DNA of 18,208 nucleotides, taken from NCBI GenBank assembly GCA_021817645.1, contig JAKAGH010000019.1, positions 1-18,208 on the forward strand, in the 5' to 3' direction. Below are positions 1-6,249 of this stretch, in pieces (positions within the stretch are counted from its first letter, which is position 1; each line of letters begins with the position of its first letter). A model generated the notes under the pieces. It saw only the letters and a program-made list of their open reading frames with translations, was not told the origin of the DNA and did not search any database. Made by a program: the position numbers and the translations under genes. The stretch is from Deltaproteobacteria bacterium. Its GTDB lineage: Bacteria > Desulfobacterota > Desulfobaccia > Desulfobaccales > 0-14-0-80-60-11.

Positions 1-560
1 GCCACAGGCAGGATAAAGACCAGGGTATGGGAGAACCCCAGGCCCAGGCCGCCGGCCAAGGCCAGCGCTACCCAGGCCCGCTTGCTGTCTTCCCGCCGGA
101 GCCGCTCCACCAGGAAAAATATGAGCACCGCGCAAAACGCGTCGCCGCTGTACTGCTTCAACTCCTTGGCGTAATAGACCATGATGGGGGAGAAGGCCAC
201 CAGGGCCAGCCCCAGGAAGGAGGCAGACAGAGAGGTCAGGGCCCGGGCCAGGGGCCAGAAGAGTACCAGAGTCCCCAGGCCGAAGCAGAGGGACAGGGAG
301 CGCAGCACCGCTTCGCTGCTGCCGGCGATTTGGGCCAGGGCCCAAACGGTGAGCATATAGAGGGGCGGTGTGGATTGACCCGCGGCCAGGGCTGCTCGGG
401 GCGTATCTTTAAGCGCGGCCAGGGCCACCCAGGCTTCGTCGGTCCAGAGGTCCCGGCCCCCCAGATCGTAGACGCGCAAAAAGGCCCCCAGCCCGAAAAC
501 GAGGAGTAAGGCTAGGCCGATCTGATACCGGCCGGGTATTTTCGACCACAGGCGCTGCAA
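1..560 (-). CDS. Membrane glycosyltransferase, GT39/ArnT-like (5' part only)
   Basis: The reverse strand is open from about 560 to the window edge, giving 186 N-terminal residues; the rest lies outside. I read a TTG start at 558-560 because an in-frame TGA lies two codons upstream; an ATT is the only other option. A hydrophobic helix spans residues 13-28. It is followed by DLWTDEAW (residues 37-44), the acidic first-loop motif of GT-C glycosyltransferases, then STPPLYM (63-69) and SPIMVYYAKELKQYSGD (124-140), which match the conserved pattern of the GT39/ArnT/PMT superfamily. Further membrane helices are evident near 92-108, 114-128 and 141-152. Such enzymes transfer a sugar from a polyprenyl-phosphate donor on the outer face of the inner membrane to lipid A, protein or another lipid; the acceptor cannot be told here. 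It is transcribed away from ldcA. The Shine-Dalgarno is weak (AAGGGCGG about 12 nt upstream). Confidence 0.82.
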   Translation of the reverse strand, partial: MQRLWSKIPGRYQIGLALLLVFGLGAFLRVYDLGGRDLWTDEAWVALAALKDTPRAALAAGQSTPPLYMLTVWALAQIAGSSEAVLRSLSLCFGLGTLVLFWPLARALTSLSASFLGLALVAFSPIMVYYAKELKQYSGDAFCAVLIFFLVERLRREDSKRAWVALALAGGLGLGFSHTLVFILPV

Positions 561-604
561 AATTCAGGGAACCGCCCTTGGGAGAACCATACAAGTTCCC
601 TTGT

Positions 605-610
605 ATTATA
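605..610 (-). promoter_or_regulatory. Possible -10 box for the glycosyltransferase gene
   Basis: A perfect TATAAT lies on the reverse strand in the short divergent spacer, about 45 nt upstream of the TTG start. A TTGACT lies upstream but only 12 nt away, too close for a standard sigma-70 pair, so the -35 assignment is open. The 561-677 spacer is locally AT-rich and is the only place for promoters of both divergent genes. Confidence 0.3.
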
Positions 611-677
611 CGGCAAAAATTTAGTCAAGTGAAAGAGATTATTTGTTATCCGCCAGAGAAGCGGTTAATCTTTAACC

Positions 678-1631
678 ATGCCACCTTCTGCCCCAGATAA
701 GCCGGGCCCAGGCCCGGCCGGCCCCTCTGAGCCCGTCCAGACGTGCATCTGGCCGCCGCCGGTGGCGCCCGGGGACGCGGTGGCCGTGGCCGCGCCCGCC
801 AGCCCGGTGGCCCGGAAGGATTGGCAGGCAGGGGTGAAACTCCTCCGTGATTGGGGCTTTAAAGTGGTCTGCGGGCCGGAGGTTTTTCAGACCCGGGCCT
901 GGGGCCGGGAGAGCGACCGGCGGGTGGCCCGGAGGTTCCTGGAGGTCTGGCAGGAGCCGGAAGTGACAGCCATTTTGGGAGCCCGGGGGGGCTACGGCTC
1001 CCTCAAGGTCCTGCCTTTCCTGGACCTGCCCGCCCTGGCCGCGCAGCCCAAGCGCCTGGTGGGCTTCAGCGATCTCACCAACCTGCTCTGGCATTTGCAC
1101 CGGGACCTGGGCCTGGTGACCTTTCACGGCCCCACCGTGGCCCATCTGCCGGTCCTGACCCCGGCGGCCCGGGAGAGTTTTTTGTACTGGCTCACCGCCC
1201 CGGGACCGCAAACCGTGGCGTTCCCGGGTTTGACCCCGCTGCTGCCGGGAACCGGGGAAGGGACCCTGGCCGGGGGCAACCTCACCACTTTGTGCCATCT
1301 GCTGGGCACACCCTTTGCCCCCCAGTTCCGGGAGCATATCCTCTTCCTCGAAGACCATAACGAAGCCGTGTACCGGCTGGACCGGTTGCTCCACCATCTG
1401 CTCCTGGCCGGGGCCCTGGAGGGGGTTAAAGGGGTGGTGTTGGGCGCGTTCACCGGCAGCGGCAGCTCCCCGGACAACCTCTGGGAAGTCCTGGCTGCGG
1501 CCCTGGCGCCTCTCAAGGTGCCGGTTTTGGCGGGCCTGCCCGTGGGCCACCAACCGGACAACCATACCCTGCCTTTAGGAGTTTGGGCCCGGGTGGACGG
1601 CCACACCGGCAGCTTGACGCTGGCCCCCTGA
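678..1631 (+). CDS. ldcA: LD-carboxypeptidase, peptidase family S66 (LdcA/MccF)
   Basis: Cytoplasmic serine peptidase that removes the terminal D-Ala from murein tetrapeptides during cell-wall recycling; MccF relatives instead cleave microcin C-type compounds. The catalytic triad can be read from the family motifs: Ser131 in GFSDLT, Glu225 in LFLEDHNEAVYRLDR, and His291 in GLPVGHQPDNHTLPLG. The GARGGYGS motif (101-108) near the oxyanion region is also present. Length (317 aa) is normal for the family. Residues 1-28 are a Pro-rich extension before the usual family start, so the true start could be internal, but no better start codon with a ribosome site is visible; ATG 678 itself has no obvious Shine-Dalgarno. 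It stands alone, divergent from the glycosyltransferase. The murein-recycling role is more likely than MccF because no microcin genes are nearby. Confidence 0.92.
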   Translation: MPPSAPDKPGPGPAGPSEPVQTCIWPPPVAPGDAVAVAAPASPVARKDWQAGVKLLRDWGFKVVCGPEVFQTRAWGRESDRRVARRFLEVWQEPEVTAILGARGGYGSLKVLPFLDLPALAAQPKRLVGFSDLTNLLWHLHRDLGLVTFHGPTVAHLPVLTPAARESFLYWLTAPGPQTVAFPGLTPLLPGTGEGTLAGGNLTTLCHLLGTPFAPQFREHILFLEDHNEAVYRLDRLLHHLLLAGALEGVKGVVLGAFTGSGSSPDNLWEVLAAALAPLKVPVLAGLPVGHQPDNHTLPLGVWARVDGHTGSLTLAP

Positions 1632-1654
1632 GAGCCAAAAATTCCGTCACCGGA

Positions 1655-1682
1655 TTGACAAGACTTATTTACACCTTATTTT
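1655..1682 (+). promoter_or_regulatory. Sigma-70-type promoter for the Cys-rich small protein
   Basis: TTGACA (1655-1660) matches the -35 consensus exactly and is followed after 16 nt by TATTTT (1677-1682). The predicted start near 1690 gives a leader of about 27 nt before the ATG at 1717. The small gene therefore does not depend on ldcA transcription. Confidence 0.5.
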
Positions 1683-1716
1683 TTGCCTAAGCTCATCTGA
1701 CACTTAAGGAGGAGTT

Positions 1717-1953
1717 ATGGCAAAGAAGGTTTATACCTGTCAAACTTGTGGGGCCCTGGCGGAAGAGCCCGGCCATCTCTGCAATCCCGGAAAAGAGGCA
1801 ATGACCTGCGCTTACTGCGGAGAAAAAACGGAGCATGCCAAACATTATTGCAAAGGGAAACTGGAAGACATCAAGTATGTTTGCGAGCAGTGCGGCCGGC
1901 TGTCCACTTCGGCCGATCTGCTGTGCAAGCCCTCAGGTGTACCCAGTAAGTGA
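1717..1953 (+). CDS. 78-aa triple C-x2-C-x10-C zinc-binding-like protein
   Basis: Start is fixed by AAGGAGG six nt upstream of the ATG. The protein has nine cysteines in three evenly built units: C8/C11/C22, C31/C34/C45 and C56/C59/C70, each C-x2-C-x10-C. The first two units carry a His two residues before the last Cys (H20, H43), giving C-x2-C-x8-H-x-C. In the third unit this position is Leu68. This geometry suggests three small metal sites, most likely zinc, in a repeat-built mini-protein. It is cytoplasmic, with no signal peptide or membrane helix. I do not recognise a named family with a known function; small zinc-ribbon proteins of this sort occur in sulfate reducers. It forms its own transcription unit with a promoter at 1655 and a terminator at 2007. 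A role in protein or nucleic-acid binding or in metal buffering is speculation. Confidence 0.85.
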   Translation: MAKKVYTCQTCGALAEEPGHLCNPGKEAMTCAYCGEKTEHAKHYCKGKLEDIKYVCEQCGRLSTSADLLCKPSGVPSK

Positions 1954-2006
1954 ATGCGCCTGAGGCTGGAGTCCTCAGAGGCCGGCCGCGTTCATTGGCA
2001 AGACGG

Positions 2007-2039
2007 AGAAGCCAGGTTAATTCCCTGGCTTCTTTTTTT
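2007..2039 (+). terminator. Rho-independent terminator after the Cys-rich gene
   Basis: GAAGCCAGG (2008-2016) pairs perfectly with CCTGGCTTC (2024-2032) around a 7-nt loop and is followed by seven T (2033-2039); A2007 can extend the stem. The T-run is on the plus strand, so it serves the small gene. On the reverse strand the stem lies just past the stop of the converging chemoreceptor gene and could also stabilise its transcript. Confidence 0.88.
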
Positions 2040-2065
2040 AGGATTCCTGGCCAACAGGACTGCTG

Positions 2066-3703
2066 CTAGAATTCTTCAAATTCATCCCCTTTTAAATAGG
2101 TATGATTCTTGGCCCTCGTTTCATTCCTGGCTGTATGATAGCCTATCATTTTCCTGGGATTGTTAAGGCTGATAGCTTGGGGCTCCAGACTCCTTGAGGC
2201 CTGAGGAGCGTCGGTATTTAGTTGACTTTCAGTTGCAGGTGCTGCTCGCCCCCTGCCACTGCCCGCATGGCCATTTCCACCGATCAGAGCTATTAATCCC
2301 TTCACATGGCTTTTCATCTGCTCGGCTTGAGCGAACATCTCCTCCGAAGCTGAAGCAGATTCTTCCGCGCTGGCAGCACCTCGCTGCACGACTTTATTCA
2401 TTTCCACGATGGCCCGATTTATCTGATCAATCCCCTGGGCCTGTTCCTGGGAGCCGGCCGTGATTTCCGCAACCAGATCCCCCACCTTGGAGACTTCCAC
2501 TGCCACCTGGGAGAATTCTGAGCAGGTCTTCTGTACCACCCCCGACCCTTCCTTTACCTTGTTTACGGTCCCTTCAATTAAGGCGGCTGTATTTTTTGCC
2601 GCTTCTGCCGCTCTCAACGCCAGGTTTCTTACCTCATCGGCCACTACTGCAAAGCCTGCTCCGGCCTCACCCGCTCTTGCCGCCTCGACCGCGGCATTGA
2701 GGGCCAGGAGATTGGTCTGGAAGGCAATTTCATCAATGGTCTTGATAATTTTTGAGGTTTCCTCGGAGGCCTTGGAGATCTCCGACATAGAAGAGGCGAG
2801 ATCATTCATTGACTCGGAGGAACTCTTGACCACCTTGGATGTTCCCTGCATGAGGGTATTGGCCTGCACGGCTTTCTCCAGATTCTCTTTAGTCTTTGAG
2901 GCCATCTCCTCCAGAGATGAGGAGGCTTCCTCGATGGACGCAGCCTGTTCTGTGGCTCCTTCCGCCTGCTGCTGGGAAGTTGAAGAGACCTGGGCTGAAG
3001 CCGCCGCGACTTGATCAGTACTTTGATCTATGGCAGAGGTGGCACGGTTTATGGGCCTCAAAATGCCAAAGGAGATATACAAGCCTCCCAGAAGCAAGGT
3101 GGCGCCGATGATCAATGCTCCCAATCCGGTCAAAATTATGGATCTAGTACTGATGATTTCGGCTGCACTTCCTTCATCTTGCTTAAGTTCCTTATCGGCC
3201 ATCTCCACCACCTTATCGATGGCAACGCGGTGCTGCTCATAGAGCGGCGCCAGAACTTCCCGCATGAGTTTTAGGACTTTTTCCTTCTGGCCCCCAAGGA
3301 TGGCTGGAATCACTTCCTTATCTCTTATCTCATAAAATTGCTTGGCAGGAGTGTACGAGTTAACCAGCATGGCTTCCTTCAATGCCCCTGCGGGCAGGGA
3401 TTTCTGCCAGAATTCATGTCTTTTATCGTATTCCACTCGCAATGATTGGGACCGGAGGGCAAGGTTCTTCAGCTTGCCAGGATCGGTTTCCTCCAGCATC
3501 TGGAAAAGCACGAAGTAGCTTTCGATAATGTACTCTGGCGGTGGCAGAATATCAGCAACCAGATCCTTTCCCAGGGCGATTCGCTGGTATAGAGGGCCGT
3601 TGACTTTGGTGGTGTTCAGGGTATTCCAGGCAATGACGGCAAAGACGATGAACCCCGAGAGAGTAAGTCCCATAAAAGTAAAAAACTTAACCCTGAGACT
3701 CAT
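2066..3703 (-). CDS. Methyl-accepting chemotaxis protein with C-terminal CheR-type pentapeptide
   Basis: Transmembrane chemoreceptor that controls the CheA kinase through CheW. Order: membrane helix 11-27; periplasmic, mostly helical sensor region about 28-187 with the motif GKDLVADILPPPEYIIES (45-62); membrane helix 188-210; long signalling coiled coil about 220-472. The signalling hairpin tip is classical (EIAFQTNLLALNAAVEAARAGE, 325-346). The HAMP domain is reduced: after GILRPINR (213-220) the sequence passes straight into the coiled coil without the second HAMP helix. Residues 475-540 form a low-complexity tether, and the protein ends in EFEEF, which fits the x-[HFYW]-x2-[HFYW] adaptation-enzyme docking pentapeptide. 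AGGAGG lies 8 nt before the ATG. The gene is alone, without che genes nearby. Its G+C content looks lower than that of its neighbours. The ligand is unknown. Confidence 0.95.
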   Translation of the reverse strand: MSLRVKFFTFMGLTLSGFIVFAVIAWNTLNTTKVNGPLYQRIALGKDLVADILPPPEYIIESYFVLFQMLEETDPGKLKNLALRSQSLRVEYDKRHEFWQKSLPAGALKEAMLVNSYTPAKQFYEIRDKEVIPAILGGQKEKVLKLMREVLAPLYEQHRVAIDKVVEMADKELKQDEGSAAEIISTRSIILTGLGALIIGATLLLGGLYISFGILRPINRATSAIDQSTDQVAAASAQVSSTSQQQAEGATEQAASIEEASSSLEEMASKTKENLEKAVQANTLMQGTSKVVKSSSESMNDLASSMSEISKASEETSKIIKTIDEIAFQTNLLALNAAVEAARAGEAGAGFAVVADEVRNLALRAAEAAKNTAALIEGTVNKVKEGSGVVQKTCSEFSQVAVEVSKVGDLVAEITAGSQEQAQGIDQINRAIVEMNKVVQRGAASAEESASASEEMFAQAEQMKSHVKGLIALIGGNGHAGSGRGRAAPATESQLNTDAPQASRSLEPQAISLNNPRKMIGYHTARNETRAKNHTYLKGDEFEEF

Positions 3704-3856
3704 GGTTTTTCCTCCTGGCTTTTTTACAAATTACCCCAAATTAATTTCCTACTTTTTTAATCGGGAATGCGCCGCCAATACTAAAGAGAAATATCGTCTA
3801 GAACATGAAATATACAGGGCGGTTCGTTGCGAATTGCTGGAGATATCGGTATCAGG

Positions 3857-4015
3857 TCAGGGAAGCCCCGGGGTCTTTGACCGCCAGGGAAAGACCAGGG
3901 CCATCCCCAACATCAAAGCCCCGATCAGGCTGAAAGCATAAGAGTGGGAAAGGGAAGCAATCAGAAACCCGGCCAGAATGGGGCCCGCGGCTTCGCCGCT
4001 GCCCCAGAAACAACG
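3857..4015 (-). pseudogene. Remnant of an MFS transporter C-terminus
   Basis: On the reverse strand about 50 codons read as a membrane-protein end: SGEAAGPILAGFLIASLSHS, then AFSLIGALMLGMALVFPW and a short Arg/Lys tail before a TGA at 3857-3859. The G-(E/R)-A-x-G-P-x-L-A-G-F pattern followed by a last helix is typical of the final two helices of major facilitator transporters. There is no start codon, and an in-frame TGA (4016-4018) closes the frame upstream, so this is a decayed tail and not a gene. The rest of the transporter is absent; the adjoining repeat at 4065 may mark the break point. Confidence 0.5.
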
Positions 4016-4064
4016 TCATTTTTTTCGTTAATCCATCAATATTCCCGGATGCTGGACTGACAAA

Positions 4065-4177
4065 CTCCCTCTCCCTGCGAGGGGAGGGGGGGTGGGGGGA
4101 GGGGGGCGACTTTTGGCGCTGATCCTGCCCCAAAGACGCCACCCCCACCCTAACCCTCCCCCCTCAAAGTGGGAGGG
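4065..4177. repeat. G/C-rich imperfect inverted repeat (REP/MITE-like) with G-quadruplex motif
   Basis: The left half (about 4065-4107) and right half (about 4138-4177) are imperfect inverted copies of a C-rich/G-rich unit. Each half folds by itself: CTCCCT-GCG-AGGGGAG on the left and CCCTCCC/GGGAGGG (4157-4163 with 4171-4177) on the right. Elements of this look are common extragenic repeats in GC-rich bacteria. The left half contains four uninterrupted G-runs (4081-4106) separated by single bases. The remaining bases 4178-4312, up to the stop codon of the OppF gene, show no gene and no clear T-tailed hairpin. Confidence 0.6.
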
Positions 4178-4312
4178 AAAAAGAGGATGAGGGAATTATT
4201 CTCCGCTTCGAAGATATTTGGACAGGCGCAATTAATTATGGCGTTATCTATAAAAGCTAAAAGCTGAGAGCTACATGCTCCACGCCCTCCCTGCAGCAAA
4301 CAATAATCATTT

Positions 4313-5275
4313 TTACCGGAAATGGCAGGAGACCCAGTGCTCCGCCGCGGTCTCCCGGTATTCCGGAAAGGCGTCCCGGCAGATGGGGAACTGGGCTTCG
4401 GGGCAGCGGGGATGGAAGGAGCACCCGGATGGGAGGTTGATGGGGCTGGGGGGGTCCCCCTTGAGCTCCGGCGGCTGAAAGGGCCGGGCCGGGTCCGGCA
4501 GCGGCACCGCAGCCAACAGCGCCTCGGTGTAGGGATGCAGCCGGGCCGCGGCCAAGACCGCGCGGGGGGCCGTCTCCACCAACCGGCCCAGGTACATGAC
4601 CGCGATGCGGTCGCTGATCTGGGAAATCACGCTTAGATCATGGGAGATGAAGAGATAAGTGAGGCCGTAGCGTTTCTGCAATTCGGCCAGGAGGTTCAGG
4701 ATTTGCGCCTGGATGGAGACGTCCAGGGCCGAGACCGGCTCATCGGCCACGATCAGCTTTGGCTTCAGGGCCAGGGCCCGGGCGATGCCCAAGCGCTGGC
4801 GCTGGCCGCCGCTGAATTCATGGGGGTAGCGCTCCAGGTGCTCTTCGGCCAGGCCCACCTCCTGGAGCAGCTCCGCCACCCAGGCCCGCCGCTCGGCCCT
4901 GGTGCCCAGGCCGTGGATGGCGTAAGGCTCCTCCAAGATATGCCGCACCATCATCCGGGGATTCAGCGACGAGTAAGGGTCCTGGAAGACGATCTGCATC
5001 TGCCGGCGCAGGTGTTTCAGCCGGGACTTGGCAAGCGCGGTCAGCTCTTCGCCGCCGAAGCGGACCCGGCCCCCGGTGGGGGGCAGCAGGGCCAGGACCA
5101 GGCGGCCCAGGGTGGACTTGCCGCAGCCGGACTCCCCCACCAGCCCCAGGGTCTCCCCGGCCCGGATAGACAGGTTCACCCCCGTCACCGCCTGCAGCCT
5201 CGGCCCCCGGCCCCAGGGCCCGGCCAGGCGGAAGGAGCAGCTTAGGTCTTGGGTTTCTAGTAAGGTTTCAGGCAT
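4313..5275 (-). CDS. oppF: Oligopeptide/dipeptide/nickel ABC transporter ATPase, OppF/DppF type
   Basis: Cytoplasmic ATPase subunit of a peptide- or nickel-type ABC importer. Visible motifs: Walker A GESGCGKS (47-54), Q-loop FQDP (97-100), signature FSGGQRQR (154-161), Walker B LIVADEP (174-180), D-loop SALD, and switch His212. The C-terminal oligopeptide-transporter extension carries Cys285, Cys291, Cys299 and Cys317, the four-Cys set that binds an iron-sulfur cluster in characterised DppD-type proteins. Length (320 aa) is normal. The ATG at 5275 has no visible Shine-Dalgarno; instead a 32-bp-arm inverted repeat ends 18 nt upstream, between this gene and the PAS gene. No permease or solute-binding gene is present in the window, so its membrane partners must be elsewhere or missing. 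The substrate cannot be predicted from the ATPase alone. Confidence 0.93.
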   Translation of the reverse strand: MPETLLETQDLSCSFRLAGPWGRGPRLQAVTGVNLSIRAGETLGLVGESGCGKSTLGRLVLALLPPTGGRVRFGGEELTALAKSRLKHLRRQMQIVFQDPYSSLNPRMMVRHILEEPYAIHGLGTRAERRAWVAELLQEVGLAEEHLERYPHEFSGGQRQRLGIARALALKPKLIVADEPVSALDVSIQAQILNLLAELQKRYGLTYLFISHDLSVISQISDRIAVMYLGRLVETAPRAVLAAARLHPYTEALLAAVPLPDPARPFQPPELKGDPPSPINLPSGCSFHPRCPEAQFPICRDAFPEYRETAAEHWVSCHFR

Positions 5276-5293
5276 AATTTCAACAGCATACCA

Positions 5294-5391
5294 TAGGGCG
5301 GGAAAGCGCAGCGCATCCCACCTTTTACATTATTCTATCTCTTTGCTTTGAACATTGCCAAAGGCGGGATGCGTTTCACTTTCCCGCCCTA
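5294..5391. repeat. REP-like inverted repeat between PAS gene and oppF
   Basis: The left arm 5294-5325 and right arm 5360-5391 are 32 bp each and match as inverted copies at 28 of 32 positions; both have TAGGGCGGG at the outer end and a CCTTT/AAAGG inner end. The spacer is 34 nt and AT-rich. The right arm ends 3 nt from the stop codon of the PAS gene, and the left arm ends 18 nt before the oppF start. Extragenic palindromes of this TAGGG-CGGG type are widespread and are usually mobilised by RAYT transposases; none is in this window. In RNA it would form a stable hairpin inside the operon. Confidence 0.85.
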
Positions 5392-5394
5392 CAG

Positions 5395-6240
5395 TTATTC
5401 TTGATGCCGGTCCGTGACGTCCTGGACAAAGCCCTCGTAATATTGGACCTCGCCCTCCTCATCTTTGACCGCCCGGGCATTGATGGCCACCTGGATGCGG
5501 CTCCCGTCCTGCCGGTACATCTGGGCTTCAAAGCCTTTGATGAAACCGGTCTCCCGCAAAATTTGACAGTAATCGTCCCGGCGCCGGGGATCGGCATATA
5601 ATTGCCGGCTGATATCGGCCACTGCGGCCAGCATTTCCTCGGGAGAGCCGTACCCGAAAATCTGGGCCATAGCCGGATTGACGCTGAGAAACCGCCCATC
5701 CGCGGAACTCTGGTAGATGCCCACCACCGCGTGCTCAAAGATGCGCCGGTACCTGCCTTCCGCCAGTTTGAGGGCCTTCTCCATCTCTTTCCGTTCCGTG
5801 ATATCCTGGATCATGGCCATCTTGGACATGGTGCCGTCGGGGTGCTTGATGGGCGTGTTCACCACGTAATACCAGTGCTGATCTTTAGGGCTGTGTACTT
5901 CCCAGCGGACGGTCTCGCCCTTGAAGACCCTTTGGTTGACGCACCAGGGGCAGACCCCCTCCAGGTCGTGGAGAGCCTTGTAGCATTTCTGCCCCAGGGG
6001 ATAATAACCGGTGCGGTCGATGAAGCGCTGATTCATGAACTCCACTTCGTAGTCCTGGGAACAGATGTAAATGAAGCCGTCGAAGGCTTCGATGATGGCC
6101 GCGAATTGCTCCCACAAATCCCGCCAGGCCTCCGCCAGCCGCTGATATTTGGTCACGGTCTTGGCCAGGTCCAAAATCTTCTGGTCCATGCCCGCCAGTT
6201 CTTCTAAGAGCGCTTCTCTGGTCTTGGTGTCGTCCGGCAT
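5395..6240 (-). CDS. Stand-alone double-PAS sensor protein without output domain
   Basis: 281-residue cytoplasmic protein with no membrane helix. Order: N-terminal coiled coil (about 5-45), PAS domain 1 (about 45-150), linker helix, PAS domain 2 (about 160-279); both PAS domains end in the PAC-like DITER/DVTDR motif. PAS1 carries a C-x10-C-P-W-C set (Cys86, Cys97, Cys100), a cysteine pattern seen in many PAS domains of anaerobic deltaproteobacteria and possibly a redox or metal site (inference). There is no kinase, GGDEF, HD or DNA-binding domain, so it must act through a partner, perhaps the kinase encoded two genes upstream. It starts 9 nt after oppD, with GTGAG 8 nt before the ATG, overlapping the oppD stop. 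The frame ends 3 nt before a REP-like repeat, so loss of an output domain by insertion is possible. Confidence 0.9.
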   Translation of the reverse strand: MPDDTKTREALLEELAGMDQKILDLAKTVTKYQRLAEAWRDLWEQFAAIIEAFDGFIYICSQDYEVEFMNQRFIDRTGYYPLGQKCYKALHDLEGVCPWCVNQRVFKGETVRWEVHSPKDQHWYYVVNTPIKHPDGTMSKMAMIQDITERKEMEKALKLAEGRYRRIFEHAVVGIYQSSADGRFLSVNPAMAQIFGYGSPEEMLAAVADISRQLYADPRRRDDYCQILRETGFIKGFEAQMYRQDGSRIQVAINARAVKDEEGEVQYYEGFVQDVTDRHQE

Positions 6241-6249
6241 CTGAATTTC

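Noticed and set aside
27..509. 160-codon plus-strand open frame at the window start
   Set aside because: Antisense to the GT39 glycosyltransferase, which shows clear membrane helices and the WTDEAW motif; the plus frame is low-complexity Gln/Gly-rich.
672..1565. 297-codon reverse-strand open frame
   Set aside because: Shadow of ldcA, which has its full catalytic triad on the plus strand; no recognisable motifs in the reverse frame.
4254..4275. AAAAGCTGAGAGCT-like short repeat downstream of oppF
   Set aside because: Very short and degenerate; no U-tailed hairpin and no second clear copy in the window.
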